A DNA stretch of 64,000 nucleotides from Qipengyuania gelatinilytica (GTDB taxonomy: Bacteria > Pseudomonadota > Alphaproteobacteria > Sphingomonadales > Sphingomonadaceae), in NCBI RefSeq assembly GCF_019711315.1, contig NZ_CP081294.1, forward strand, positions 1,550,001-1,614,000, given 5' to 3'. How positions within the stretch are numbered: position 1 is the first letter of the stretch; the number at the start of each line of letters is the position of its first letter. The notes under the pieces were generated by a model. The model was not told the DNA's origin. It did no database searches and was given only the letters and a program-made list of their open reading frames with translations. Shown here one piece after another: positions 16,257 through 26,076 of the stretch. The position numbers and the translations under genes were made by a program.

Positions 16257-17327
16257 ATGGAACAGAGCTTTCGCACACCTGCCCAGTGGTACGATGGTCA
16301 CAATGCCATCCGTCATGAAGGAGAGGCGGTTTGGGACGGCGGCGGATCGTTGCACCTGCGCAGTTTCTCCAGCGAAATGGACGTCGCGCTGGACGACCTC
16401 GAATATCGCGATCATCGCGGCGGCGAGCTCGTCTATACCAGCAAGGAAGCGCCCGACTTCCGGCTGATCGTGCCCGAAGACCTCCCGCCCGGCCTTGCTG
16501 CAAAGCTACCCGGGAAACAGGTCTACGGCGGCTGGATCGACAAGGTCGGCCTAGGCAAGGCATCGGCCGCATTCGCAGCCGTCAGCCTTGCTGCGGTGGC
16601 GCTCTTCCTGACCGCGCCCGAATGGCTCGGCCCGCGGGTTCCGGAAAGCTGGGAGCGCAACCTTGGCCAGGCCATGGTTGGCGATCTGGGCAACCGGCTA
16701 TGTCACACGCCCGAAGGCGACGCCGCGCTCGCCAAGCTTCTCGATGCGGTCGATCTCGCGAGCATGCAGGTCCGTGCAGGCGTCGCCAATATGGACATGG
16801 TCAATGCCGTCGCGCTCCCCGGCGGACAGGTGCTGCTGTTCGACGGCCTGGTGCAGGATGCCGAAACGCCCGAGGAGCTGGCCGGCGTGCTCGGCCACGA
16901 GGTCGGCCATGTACGCGAGCGCCATGTGATGACAGCACTGCTGCGCCAATTCGGCCTCTCCATCCTGCTTTCGGGAGCCAATTCCGGCCTTGGCGACACG
17001 GTCTTCGGATTAGCCTCGATGAGCTATTCGCGCGACGCCGAACGCGAGGCGGACGAATTCGCCCGCAAGCGGATGGAGGAAAGCAATGTCTCGCCGCTGG
17101 GTGCAGCGCGCTTTTTCGAGCGCATCGGCGGCGATAGCGAGGCGGAAGACAATTCGCTGGTCGGCTGGGTGGCGAGCCACCCGGCTCCGCGCGAACGCGC
17201 CGACGCGTTCCGCAAGGCCGCCGAAGGCAAGACCTTCTCTCCCGTGCTGACGGCGCAGGAATTCGAAGCGCTCAAGTCGATGTGCGAGGATGATCCGGAC
17301 GTCGAGGAATTCGACTTCCTCTTCTAA
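16257..17327 (+). CDS. M48-family zinc metallopeptidase, membrane-anchored
   Basis: The 356-residue product has an N-terminal region of about 95 residues, one membrane segment (about 101-121, SAAFAAVSLAAVALFLTAP), and an M48 peptidase domain. The zinc motif GHEVGHVRERH lies near residue 213 and the third ligand glutamate is in DAEREADEFA. M48 enzymes such as HtpX, BepA and LoiP work at or across the cytoplasmic membrane in envelope protein quality control. It is encoded three bases after the DUF898 gene, so the two are surely co-transcribed. The N-terminal extension before the membrane helix is unusual for LoiP-type proteins and may contact the DUF898 partner (inference). Confidence 0.9.
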   Translation: MEQSFRTPAQWYDGHNAIRHEGEAVWDGGGSLHLRSFSSEMDVALDDLEYRDHRGGELVYTSKEAPDFRLIVPEDLPPGLAAKLPGKQVYGGWIDKVGLGKASAAFAAVSLAAVALFLTAPEWLGPRVPESWERNLGQAMVGDLGNRLCHTPEGDAALAKLLDAVDLASMQVRAGVANMDMVNAVALPGGQVLLFDGLVQDAETPEELAGVLGHEVGHVRERHVMTALLRQFGLSILLSGANSGLGDTVFGLASMSYSRDAEREADEFARKRMEESNVSPLGAARFFERIGGDSEAEDNSLVGWVASHPAPRERADAFRKAAEGKTFSPVLTAQEFEALKSMCEDDPDVEEFDFLF

Positions 17328-17367
17328 CCCTTGCAATCGCGCGCTGCCCATCCGACAGCGTCACGCC

Positions 17368-18117
17368 ATGAACGATATCCGGTTTCACGAAATGGCCGAT
17401 GGTCGCAGGATCGCCTTCCGCCATGCCGAAGGGCGCGGGCCGACGCTCGTCTTCCTGCCCGGCTACATGTCCGACATGGACGGCGGCAAGGCGACCGCAT
17501 TGTTCGACTGGGCCGCGCAAAACGGCCGCGCCTGCCTGCTGCTCGACTATTCGGGCTGCGGGCGCAGCAGCGGCGACTTCGCAGACGGCACTCTGTCGAA
17601 ATGGCGGGGCGAAGTGCTCGAGCTGATCGATACGCATGTCGAAGGCGAGGTCGTTGTCGTCGGCTCATCGATGGGCGGCTGGCTGATGCTCCTGGTCGGC
17701 AAGGCCCTCGGGACGAGGCTGGCCGGGATCGTCGGCATCGCCGCCGCACCGGACTTCACCGAATGGGGATATTCGGACGCGCAGAAGGCGCAGATGGCAG
17801 GCGGCGAGACGGTCTACGAGGACAATCCCTACGGCCCCGAGCCGACGCCGACGCACGCCGGCTTCTTCGCCGACGGACAGGCCCAGCGCCTGCTTGAAGG
17901 CACGATCGCGATCGATGCGCAAGTGCGCCTCATTCACGGCCAGCGCGACAAGGACGTACCTTGGCAAATCAGCCAGCGCCTCGCCGACGCGCTACGTTCG
18001 GACGAGGTTCAAGTGACCTTCGTCAAGGACGGCGACCACCGCCTGTCGCGCCCGCAGGACATCGCCCTGCTGAAGCGAACGATCGGCGGACTGTTCGAAC
18101 GCTCGGAGACCACGTGA
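17368..18117 (+). CDS. Alpha/beta hydrolase (ABHD10-like thioesterase/esterase)
   Basis: The 249-residue cytoplasmic hydrolase carries the nucleophile elbow GSSMGG (about residue 98), an oxyanion region FLPGYMSDMDGGKA, and a catalytic-His segment DGDHRLSRPQDI near the C-terminus. This combination, especially DGDHRLSR, resembles the ABHD10 / acyl-protein thioesterase-like group of short alpha/beta hydrolases. The substrate is unknown. ATG 17368 is chosen because the fold begins at once (MNDIRFHEMADGRRIAF); an upstream frame to 17290 runs back into the M48 gene. Its stop overlaps the start of the TPR gene (GTGA). Confidence 0.88.
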   Translation: MNDIRFHEMADGRRIAFRHAEGRGPTLVFLPGYMSDMDGGKATALFDWAAQNGRACLLLDYSGCGRSSGDFADGTLSKWRGEVLELIDTHVEGEVVVVGSSMGGWLMLLVGKALGTRLAGIVGIAAAPDFTEWGYSDAQKAQMAGGETVYEDNPYGPEPTPTHAGFFADGQAQRLLEGTIAIDAQVRLIHGQRDKDVPWQISQRLADALRSDEVQVTFVKDGDHRLSRPQDIALLKRTIGGLFERSETT

Positions 18118-18968
18118 CCGCAACCCTCCTTCCCGCCTTTCTCCTGCTGATGCAGGTCGGCCCCGACCCTTCTGCAGGCAGCATGCCCGGCCTGCCCGAC
18201 GAACTTGCCAACCGTCCCGAGCGGCCCGGAGCTAGCGAGCCGCAGCCCCAGACCGATACGCTGGCCACCTGCCTGCGTATCGCATCCTCCGATCCGCAGG
18301 CGGCGCTGGACCGCGCACAGGCTTGGCGCGAGGAGGCACAGACCGATCTCGAATTCGCGCAATCGGCGCATTGCCTCGGCCTTGCACTGGTGCAGCAAGG
18401 CCGGCTCGACGAAGCCCGCCGCGCGTTCGAGATCGCCAGCGGCGAGGCTCCAGCCGATAACCTCTCCTATTCCGCACGACTGGCTGCGATGGCCGGTAAT
18501 GCCGCGCTTGCATCGGGCGATCCCGAAGCCGCGCTGCCGCTGCTCGATCGCGCGGGCGGGCAGGCTCTAGCGGCCAATGACGGGGCGCTGGCCGCCGATC
18601 TGCGGGTCGATCTTGCCCGTGTCCTCGTCAGGCTGGACCGCGAGGAAGATGCCGCGCTGGCGCTAGCCGAGGCGCGCGAGGCCGATGGCGACGATCCCGA
18701 GGCCTGGCTGCTGTCCGCCACGCTATCGCGCAGGCTGGAACGCCTTGGCGAGGCGCAGGCGCAGATCGAACGCGCGGCGCTGCTCAACCCCCGCAATCCG
18801 CAGGTAGGCCTTGAAGCGGGCGTAATCGCCGCCATGTCGGGCCGTGAAGCAGACGCACGCGCAAGCTTCCAGTCGGTGATCGACGTCGCGCCCGGCAGCC
18901 GTGAGGCCGAACGCGCCCAGCGTTACCTCGACCAGCTTGCGCCAGAAGAGGACAGCTTTCCCGAATGA
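18114..18968 (+). CDS. Exported tetratricopeptide-repeat protein
   Basis: Starting at GTG 18114, which overlaps the upstream stop by four bases, the 284-residue product has a hydrophobic N-terminal signal (TATLLPAFLLLMQ). A Pro-rich linker follows, then Ala-rich helical repeats from about residue 50 to the end. Repeat-like units include QGRLDEARRAFEIASGE, SGDPEAALPLLDRAGGQ and LERLGEAQAQIERAALLNPR, the last being a near-consensus TPR. TPR proteins act as scaffolds; the partner is unknown. The gene overlaps the following oxidoreductase by four bases (ATGA), making a three-gene coupled run from the alpha/beta hydrolase. Confidence 0.82.
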   Translation: MTATLLPAFLLLMQVGPDPSAGSMPGLPDELANRPERPGASEPQPQTDTLATCLRIASSDPQAALDRAQAWREEAQTDLEFAQSAHCLGLALVQQGRLDEARRAFEIASGEAPADNLSYSARLAAMAGNAALASGDPEAALPLLDRAGGQALAANDGALAADLRVDLARVLVRLDREEDAALALAEAREADGDDPEAWLLSATLSRRLERLGEAQAQIERAALLNPRNPQVGLEAGVIAAMSGREADARASFQSVIDVAPGSREAERAQRYLDQLAPEEDSFPE

Positions 18969-19942
18969 CCGCCTACTCGATCCTCGATCTCGTTCCCGTC
19001 CGCGAAGGTGGGACGCTGGGCGAGGCATTCGAGGCGGCGAGAGACCTCGCACGCGCCGCCGAAGAGGCAGGCTGCAAGCGATACTGGGTGGCCGAACATC
19101 ATGCGATGGAGGGCATCGCGGGCGGCGCGACATCGGTCGTGCTCGCCCATGTCGGCAATGCCACCAGCACCATCCGCATAGGGTCGGGCGGCATCATGCT
19201 TCCCAACCACACGCCGTTCCAGATTGCCGAGCAGTTCGGCACGCTCGATGCGCTCTTCCCCGGACGGGTCGACCTCGGCCTCGGCCGCGCTCCGGGAGCG
19301 GGGCCCGAATTGCAACGCGCCTTGCGCAAGGACCTGCACCGGGCAGCGGAAATGTTCCCGCAGGATGTCGTCGAGCTGATGGCGCTCATGGCCGGTGACG
19401 GCGAGATACACCCGACACCGGGACGCGGGGCAAAGCCCGAATTCTGGATGCTGGGGTCGAGCCTGTTCGGCGCGCAGCTCGCCGCGCGGCTCGGCATTCC
19501 CTATGCCTTTGCCAGCCATTTCGCTCCTGACCATCTCGACAGCGCGCTCGAGGTCTATCGCCGCGATTTCCGCCATCGCGAAGTGGGCCAGAAACCGCAT
19601 GTGATGGCCGCGATGAACCTTTTTTGCGCCGATACGGAGGAAGAGGCGCAAACCCTCGCAACCTCGCAGATGCAGGCCTTCGTCGCCCTGCGCACCGGCA
19701 AGCCCTCCAGGCTCAAGCCGCCTGTCGAAGGATATCGCGACCAGTTGCCCGCTCCGGCACAGGCCATGCTCGCCCATATCGGGCAGGCCAGCGCCGTCGG
19801 CACGCCGGAGCAATGTGCCGAGGCAGTGCGTGCCTTTGTCCAGCGGACGCGGGCGGACGAGATCATCTTCGCCGGGCCGACCTTCGATCCGCAGGCGCGG
19901 ATTTCTTCGCTGCAAAAGGCGATGCGCGCTTTGGCCTCCTGA
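18965..19942 (+). CDS. LLM-class flavin-dependent oxidoreductase (luciferase-like)
   Basis: The 325-residue protein has the bacterial-luciferase-like TIM-barrel signature: YWVAEHHAMEGIAGGATSVV, GSGGIMLPNHTPFQIAEQF, the DLGLGRAPG loop, and FAGPTFDPQ near the end. It matches the MsnO8/YhbW-type group of LLM oxidoreductases, predicted to use reduced FMN. No physiological substrate is known for most members. The ATG overlaps the TPR stop by four bases. No flavin reductase lies nearby. The gene is followed by a 160-bp gap before NAD-GDH. Confidence 0.9.
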   Translation: MTAYSILDLVPVREGGTLGEAFEAARDLARAAEEAGCKRYWVAEHHAMEGIAGGATSVVLAHVGNATSTIRIGSGGIMLPNHTPFQIAEQFGTLDALFPGRVDLGLGRAPGAGPELQRALRKDLHRAAEMFPQDVVELMALMAGDGEIHPTPGRGAKPEFWMLGSSLFGAQLAARLGIPYAFASHFAPDHLDSALEVYRRDFRHREVGQKPHVMAAMNLFCADTEEEAQTLATSQMQAFVALRTGKPSRLKPPVEGYRDQLPAPAQAMLAHIGQASAVGTPEQCAEAVRAFVQRTRADEIIFAGPTFDPQARISSLQKAMRALAS

Positions 19943-20102
19943 CGCTACGGAAAGTACGCCGTGCATAGGATTGCAAAAATGCGCGCGAGTTGCCTTGAAG
20001 TGGTCCGACAACAGGCCTAATCGCCCTCCAGACCGTCGCATTTGACGACTCGGAAATTTCCCGGCGCCGCACATATCGTGCGCCGCAAGCGAGAGGCCCC
20101 CG

Positions 20103-23100
20103 ATGGGTTCCAAGACCGCCACTACCCCCGCCGCCCAAGCAAAAGCACTCGCGCAGCACATGCGCGATTCGATGTTGCCGGGGGACACGCCCTTCGATCC
20201 CGCACGCCTCAAGGACGCCGCGGCATTCGTCGCCGAAGCCGCGCAGCAGCGCAAGTATGGCGAAGTGGCGATGGCACTGGAATCGGTCACCGAAGGCCAC
20301 CGCTACACCCGCATCGCGATCATCAACGACGACATGCCGTTCCTCGTCGATTCCACCGCGAGCACGATAGCCGCGCTCGGCATCTCGATCGACCGCCTCG
20401 TCCACCCCGTCGTGCCGGTCGAACGCGCCGAGGATTGTTCGCTGACCAGCATCCGCGAAGGCGAGCCTGAAGACGCCTATTGGGAATCGATGATCTATCT
20501 CGAGACGGCGCGCGTCGATGCCAAGCAGCGCCGCCTGCTCGAAGAGAATCTCGAAAAGACGCTGGCCGACGTTCGTGCCGCGGTGGCGGACTGGCCCCAG
20601 CTGCAGGAACAGATGCAGCAGGACGCTGCCTCGGTCGATGACGATGAAGGCAAGGCGCTGCTGGAATGGCTCGATTCCGGCATGCTGACCCAGCTCGGCC
20701 ATGTTGTTCGCATGCGTGACGGCGAACAGACCGGCGCGCTGGGCATCTGCCGCGCGGGCGAACCCGAACTGCTGGTCGATGCAAGCTTCGAGCGCGCGTT
20801 CAAGTGGTTCGAAGGCAAGGGCGAAAAGCGCAATCCGCTGATCATCAAGGCCAACCACCTCTCGCGCGTGCATCGCCATGTCCCGCTCGACCTGTTCATC
20901 GTGCCCCGGCGCGAAGGCAAGAAGCTGGTCGCCCTGTCGGTCCATGCCGGTGTCTGGACGAGCGCCGCGCTCGCCGCTCCGCCGCGCGCGGTGCCTGTCC
21001 TGCGCGAACGGCTCGACCGTATTCGCGACAAGCTGAATTTCGACGAGGGCGGCCATGCCGGCAAGGCGCTCGTCCACGCCATGACCGCGCTGCCGCACGA
21101 CCTGCTGATCGGTTTCAGCGAGGAAGATTGCGAGCGCGTGGCGACCACCATGATGGGCCTCGTCGACCGTCCGCGCCCGCGCCTCGCGCTGGTCGAGGCG
21201 CCGCTTGCCCGCCACCTCTTCGCCTTCGTCTGGCTGCCGCGCGACATGCTGGCAACGCAGGTCCGCCTGCAGATCAAGGCCCTGCTCGAAGACAATGCCG
21301 CCGCCCGCCTGCTCGACTGGAGCCTCGAAGTCGAGGGCGGCAATCTTGCCATGCTGCGCTTCGTCCTCGACATTCGCGATGGCGCAAAGGCGCCCGATGA
21401 AAAGGCGCTCGAACAGCAGCTGCAAACCCTGCTTCGCGGTTGGAGCGAAGCGGTCGAGAACGAGCTTCTCGAGATGGTCGAAACCGGTCGCGCCGCTGCG
21501 CTGACCCTGCGTTTCGCAGAGCATTTCCCGACCTTCTACCGCGCCCGTTTCGGCCCGCGCGAAGCAGCAGAAGATATCTCCCGCCTGCGCGCACTGGGAA
21601 TCCATGCCGACGACGACGAGGATGGCGATGCGCCTCATCGCGGTGCGCGCCTCTACCTGTGCGAGCGTGAGGAAGAGGCATGCCTGCGCCTCAAGCTCTA
21701 CCAGTCCGAAGGCAGCCTGCCGCTGTCGGACGCGGTGCCCGTGCTCGAGAATTTCGGTTTCCACGTACAGGCCGAAACGCCGACCGTGCTCAATGACGGC
21801 AAGTTCGGCACGATTCACGATTTCGCGCTGCAGATGGCGCCCGGCGTCAAGGCGGAAGACCTTGTCGCGCGCGCCGAGGAAATCGAGGAGGCGGTTGCCG
21901 CCGTGCTCAACGGCCATGCGGAGAACGACGTGTTCAACCGCCTCGTCGCCGATGCCGGGCTCGATGCCGACGAAGCGAACTGGCTGCGCGCTTTCTATCG
22001 CTACCTGCGCCAGGCAGGGATGGGCTTCACTATCTACACCGTGGTCGACGCGCTGGCGAAGAACCCGGACATCACCCGCGCGCTCATGGCGCTGTTCAAG
22101 GCGCGGCACGATCCCGACTTCAAGGGCAACCGCGAAGAGGCGACTGCCGAAGCGCAGACCTCGATCAGGCGCGGCCTCGCCAAGGTCAAGGCGATCAACG
22201 ACGACCGTCTCCTGCGGCTCTACAACTCGCTGATCGACGCGATCCTGCGCACCAATTCATTTGCCCCTGCTGCAAACGAAGCGCTCGCATTCAAGATCGA
22301 CAGCTCGCTGGTCCCGAACCTGCCCAAGCCGATCCCCTGGCGCGAGATCTTCGTCTATTCGCGCCGCGTCGAGGGTATCCACCTGCGTGCAGGTCCGGTT
22401 GCGCGTGGCGGCCTGCGCTGGTCCGACCGGCGCGACGACTTCCGCACCGAAATTCTCGGCCTGATGAAAGCGCAGCGCGTGAAGAACGCGGTCATCGTGC
22501 CGACCGGCGCGAAGGGCGGCTTCTATCCCAAGCAGCTGCCCGATCCCGCGCTCGACCGTGACGGCTGGGCCGCTGAAGGCCAGGCCAGCTACGAGGTCTT
22601 CATCCGCACGCTGCTGTCGGTCACCGACAACATCGTCGACGACAAGGTTGTGCACCCCGAAGGCGTGGTCATCACCGATGGCGAAGACCCCTATTTCGTG
22701 GTCGCCGCCGACAAGGGCACCGCGCGCTTCTCCGACATTGCCAATGCGATTGCCGAGAACCGCGACTTCTGGCTCGACGATGCCTTCGCCTCCGGCGGCT
22801 CGAAGGGTTACGACCACAAGGCCATGGGCATCACCGCCAAGGGCGCATGGGTATCGGTCCAGCGACACTTCCTCGAAATGGGGATCGACGTGCAGACCGA
22901 TACCATCCGCGTCGCCGGCTGCGGCGACATGTCGGGCGACGTGTTCGGCAATGGCATGCTGCTGTCGAAGGCGATCCAGCTGGTCGCCGCATTCGACCAT
23001 CGCCACATCTTCCTCGATCCCGATCCCGATCCGGCGAAGAGCTGGAAGGAACGCAAGCGCATGTTCGACCTGCCGCGTTCGAGCTGGGAAGATTACAATC

Positions 23101-24797
23101 CCAAGCTCATCTCGCGCGGTGGCGGCGTCTTCCCGCGCGATGCCAAGTCGATCAAGCTGTCGAAAGCCGTGCAGTCGATGCTCGGCCTCGAGGTCAAGGA
23201 AATCGAGCCCGAAGCCCTCATCTCCGCCATTCTCAAGGCGCAGGTCGACCTGATCTGGTTCGGCGGCATCGGAACCTACATCAAGGCCTCGAGCGAGAAC
23301 AACGTCCAGGTCGGCGACCCTGCCAACGATCCGCTGCGCGTCGATGCAAAGGACCTGCGCGCCCGCGTGATCGGCGAAGGTGCGAACCTTGGCACGACGC
23401 AGGCCGGCCGCATCGAGTTCTCGCTCAATGGCGGACGCTGCAACACCGACTTCATCGACAATTCGGCAGGCGTCGACTGCTCGGATAACGAGGTGAACAT
23501 CAAGATCGCGCTCGCCGCTGCCAAGCGGGCGGACAAGCTGACCGAACCCAGGCGCGTCAAGCTGCTCGAAGCGATGACCGACGAGGTCAGCGCGCTGGTC
23601 CTCGAAGACAACCGCCTGCAGGCGCTTGCCCTGTCGATCGCCGAGATCGGCGGTGCGCGCTCGATGGCCCCGCAGCTGCACCTGATCGAAACGCTCGAGG
23701 CGGGCGGCAATCTCGACCGCCGCACCGAAGGGCTTGCCGACAACCAGACGCTGCAGCGTCGCGCCGCCGACGGGATCGGCCTCACGCGACCCGAACTGGC
23801 CGTGCTGCTGTCGTCGGCCAAGCTGGTGCTGCAGGACGCGATCGAACACAGCGACCTGCCCGACGATCCGATCCTCGAGGACCTGCTGCTGCGCAGCTTC
23901 CCCGAGCCGATGCGCAAGAAGTTCAAGACGCAGATCGAAAACCATCGCCTGCGCCGCGAGATCATCGCGACCAAGCTTGCCAACGCCATGGTCAACCGCC
24001 TCGGCATGATCCACCCGTTCGAGCTCGCCGAAGAAGAAGGCGTCGAACTGTGCCAGGTGGCTGCAGCCTTCGTGGCAGTGGCACACCTGTTCGATGTCCG
24101 CAGCCTCTGGGCCGATCTCGACACGGCAAAGATGGACGAAAGCGCGCGCCTGCTGATGTTCGACAGGCTGGCTGCCGCAACGGCGAACCTTATATCCGAT
24201 GTGCTCCGCACCAGCGCCGGTTCGGTCAATCCGAGCGCGCTGGTGGAAGAGCTCGGCAAGAACGTCACTGTGCTCATCAACTGCTCGGACGAATTGCTCG
24301 GCCGCGAACTGAAGAGCCAGTCGGCTGCCCAGAAGGACGTCTTCACCAGTGCCGGCGCGCCCGACGCGATCGCCACGCGCGTGACCCACATGTTCGATCT
24401 CGACGGATCGATCGGCCTGGCCCGCCTCGCCGCGGATACGGACATCGACCCCAAGCTGGTGACCCGCGGCTTTACCGCCATCGGTGCACGCATGGGCATC
24501 GACTGGGCGCAAAGCACGGCAGCGAAGATGAATTCCTCCGATGTGTGGGAACGCCTGCTGGTCTCCAACCTTGCCCGAGATTTCCAGCAGATGCGGCTCG
24601 AACTGCTGCGTCGCCTCTCGCGCCGCAAGGACGCCAAGGAAGACATGCCGCAGGTCGTGGCCAACTGGGCGGAAGACCAGTCGGTCGCGATTACCCAGTT
24701 CCGCACCATGGTCGATCGCGCGCAGTCCGAAACGCCGGTCGCGGCGGCAATGCTGGCCCAGATCGCGAGCATGGCGCGCAACCTGCTCGCCCGGTAA
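20103..24797 (+). CDS. gdhB: NAD-dependent glutamate dehydrogenase, large (about 180-kDa) class
   Basis: At 1564 residues this is the large L_180-type NAD-GDH common in Proteobacteria. It oxidises L-glutamate to 2-oxoglutarate and ammonia, a catabolic direction linking amino-acid nitrogen to the TCA cycle. The N-terminal regulatory half includes ACT-like segments such as FLVDSTASTIAALGISIDRL. The catalytic core spans roughly residues 720-1250, with LRWSDRRDDFRTEILGLMKA, PTGAKGGFYPK (catalytic Lys region, about 803), the nucleotide-binding AGCGDMSGDVFGNGM, DPDPDPAKSWKERKRMF and VIGEGANLG. The long 5' gap (19943-20102) holds a small imperfect hairpin but no certain promoter. It is a single intact frame with no frameshift. 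Confidence 0.96.
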   Translation: MGSKTATTPAAQAKALAQHMRDSMLPGDTPFDPARLKDAAAFVAEAAQQRKYGEVAMALESVTEGHRYTRIAIINDDMPFLVDSTASTIAALGISIDRLVHPVVPVERAEDCSLTSIREGEPEDAYWESMIYLETARVDAKQRRLLEENLEKTLADVRAAVADWPQLQEQMQQDAASVDDDEGKALLEWLDSGMLTQLGHVVRMRDGEQTGALGICRAGEPELLVDASFERAFKWFEGKGEKRNPLIIKANHLSRVHRHVPLDLFIVPRREGKKLVALSVHAGVWTSAALAAPPRAVPVLRERLDRIRDKLNFDEGGHAGKALVHAMTALPHDLLIGFSEEDCERVATTMMGLVDRPRPRLALVEAPLARHLFAFVWLPRDMLATQVRLQIKALLEDNAAARLLDWSLEVEGGNLAMLRFVLDIRDGAKAPDEKALEQQLQTLLRGWSEAVENELLEMVETGRAAALTLRFAEHFPTFYRARFGPREAAEDISRLRALGIHADDDEDGDAPHRGARLYLCEREEEACLRLKLYQSEGSLPLSDAVPVLENFGFHVQAETPTVLNDGKFGTIHDFALQMAPGVKAEDLVARAEEIEEAVAAVLNGHAENDVFNRLVADAGLDADEANWLRAFYRYLRQAGMGFTIYTVVDALAKNPDITRALMALFKARHDPDFKGNREEATAEAQTSIRRGLAKVKAINDDRLLRLYNSLIDAILRTNSFAPAANEALAFKIDSSLVPNLPKPIPWREIFVYSRRVEGIHLRAGPVARGGLRWSDRRDDFRTEILGLMKAQRVKNAVIVPTGAKGGFYPKQLPDPALDRDGWAAEGQASYEVFIRTLLSVTDNIVDDKVVHPEGVVITDGEDPYFVVAADKGTARFSDIANAIAENRDFWLDDAFASGGSKGYDHKAMGITAKGAWVSVQRHFLEMGIDVQTDTIRVAGCGDMSGDVFGNGMLLSKAIQLVAAFDHRHIFLDPDPDPAKSWKERKRMFDLPRSSWEDYNPKLISRGGGVFPRDAKSIKLSKAVQSMLGLEVKEIEPEALISAILKAQVDLIWFGGIGTYIKASSENNVQVGDPANDPLRVDAKDLRARVIGEGANLGTTQAGRIEFSLNGGRCNTDFIDNSAGVDCSDNEVNIKIALAAAKRADKLTEPRRVKLLEAMTDEVSALVLEDNRLQALALSIAEIGGARSMAPQLHLIETLEAGGNLDRRTEGLADNQTLQRRAADGIGLTRPELAVLLSSAKLVLQDAIEHSDLPDDPILEDLLLRSFPEPMRKKFKTQIENHRLRREIIATKLANAMVNRLGMIHPFELAEEEGVELCQVAAAFVAVAHLFDVRSLWADLDTAKMDESARLLMFDRLAAATANLISDVLRTSAGSVNPSALVEELGKNVTVLINCSDELLGRELKSQSAAQKDVFTSAGAPDAIATRVTHMFDLDGSIGLARLAADTDIDPKLVTRGFTAIGARMGIDWAQSTAAKMNSSDVWERLLVSNLARDFQQMRLELLRRLSRRKDAKEDMPQVVANWAEDQSVAITQFRTMVDRAQSETPVAAAMLAQIASMARNLLAR

Positions 24798-24849
24798 TCT
24801 GGCTCTCTTTGCTTGACCGCGCGGGCGTTTGACGCCAGCCCTTTGCGCC

Positions 24850-26076
24850 ATGGAGCATTATGACGTCGTCATCGTGGGGTCGGGACACGGCGGCGCGCAG
24901 GCTGCGATAGCCTTGCGCCAGGCAGGCCATGAGGATTCGATCCTGATGGTCAGCCGCGACCGCAACCCGCCGTACGAGCGCCCGCCGCTGTCGAAGGAAT
25001 ATCTCGCCGGCGACAAGCCCTTCGAGAAGATCCTGATCCGCCCCGAGCAATTCTGGGCGGATCGCAACGTGACCCTTCGGCGGGGCGCCAACGTCAACGA
25101 AGTCGATCCGGCACGCCATGTCCTGCATTTGTCGGACGAAACCAGCGTCACCTATCGCAAGCTCATCTGGGCAGGTGGGGGCGATGCCCGTCGCCTGGGT
25201 TGCCCGGGTGCGGAACTGGCCGGCATCCACACGATCCGCACGCGCCGCGATACCGATGCGCTCAAGGGCGAACTCGAGGCAGGGGCGCGCCGCGCCGTGG
25301 TGATCGGTGCAGGTTACATCGGCCTCGAGGCAGCCGCCGTGCTGCGCAAGTTGGATTGCGACGTCACCGTTGTCGAGATGCAGGACCGCGTGCTGGCACG
25401 GGTCGCAGGACCGGAAATTTCCGAGTTCTACGCCGCAGAGCACCGCTCCCATGGCGTCGACCTGAGGCTCGAAACCGGTGTCGAGCGGATCGAAGGCGAC
25501 GGAGAAAAGGTGACCGGCGTCACGCTGTCGACCGGAGAGACCGTGGCCTGCGACATCCTCATCGTCGGTATCGGCATCGTTCCGGCCGTCGGACCGCTGA
25601 TCGCAGCAGGCGCAGCGGGCAGCAACGGTGTGGACGTCGACACCTTCTGCCGCACCTCGCTCGACGATATCTTCGCTATCGGCGACTGCGCGGCGCATCC
25701 CAATCCCTATGCCGGCAATGCGGTCATCCGTCTCGAATCGGTCCAGAACGCCAATGACATGGCAACCGTCGCTGCCAAGGCGATCATGGGCGACAAGCAG
25801 GATTACGACGCAGTGCCGTGGTTCTGGTCGAACCAGTACGACCTGCGCCTCCAGACGGTGGGCATTGCCAATGGCTATGACGCGACTGTGCTGCGCGGCG
25901 ATCCAGCGGAGCGTAAGTTCAGCCTGGTCTACCTGAAAGAAGGCGTGGTCATCGCGCTCGACTGCGTGAACAACACCCGCGACTATGCGCAGGGGCGCAA
26001 GCTTGTGATGGGCCGGGCCGAGGTCGATCCGGACCTGCTCGCCGACACCGAGACCGCGCTCAAGGAGATGGGCTGA
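24850..26076 (+). CDS. FAD-dependent ferredoxin/rubredoxin-type NAD(P)H reductase
   Basis: The 408-residue product resembles putidaredoxin, terpredoxin and rhodocoxin reductases, which pass electrons from NAD(P)H to a [2Fe-2S] ferredoxin serving P450s or oxygenases. Features in order are the FAD-binding [30 protein letters not shown], the NAD-binding [19 protein letters not shown], and the second FAD motif [13 protein letters not shown], followed by the C-terminal domain with [14 protein letters not shown]. It is a plausible redox partner for the P450s at 366 and 29515 (inference). No ferredoxin gene is present in the window. Its 3' end overlaps the convergent queG gene by 17 bases. Confidence 0.92.
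   Translation: MEHYDVVIVGSGHGGAQAAIALRQAGHEDSILMVSRDRNPPYERPPLSKEYLAGDKPFEKILIRPEQFWADRNVTLRRGANVNEVDPARHVLHLSDETSVTYRKLIWAGGGDARRLGCPGAELAGIHTIRTRRDTDALKGELEAGARRAVVIGAGYIGLEAAAVLRKLDCDVTVVEMQDRVLARVAGPEISEFYAAEHRSHGVDLRLETGVERIEGDGEKVTGVTLSTGETVACDILIVGIGIVPAVGPLIAAGAAGSNGVDVDTFCRTSLDDIFAIGDCAAHPNPYAGNAVIRLESVQNANDMATVAAKAIMGDKQDYDAVPWFWSNQYDLRLQTVGIANGYDATVLRGDPAERKFSLVYLKEGVVIALDCVNNTRDYAQGRKLVMGRAEVDPDLLADTETALKEMG

Noticed and set aside
22257..24851. 864-codon open frame on the minus strand opposite NAD-GDH
   Set aside because: Low-complexity antisense shadow of the intact glutamate dehydrogenase gene.
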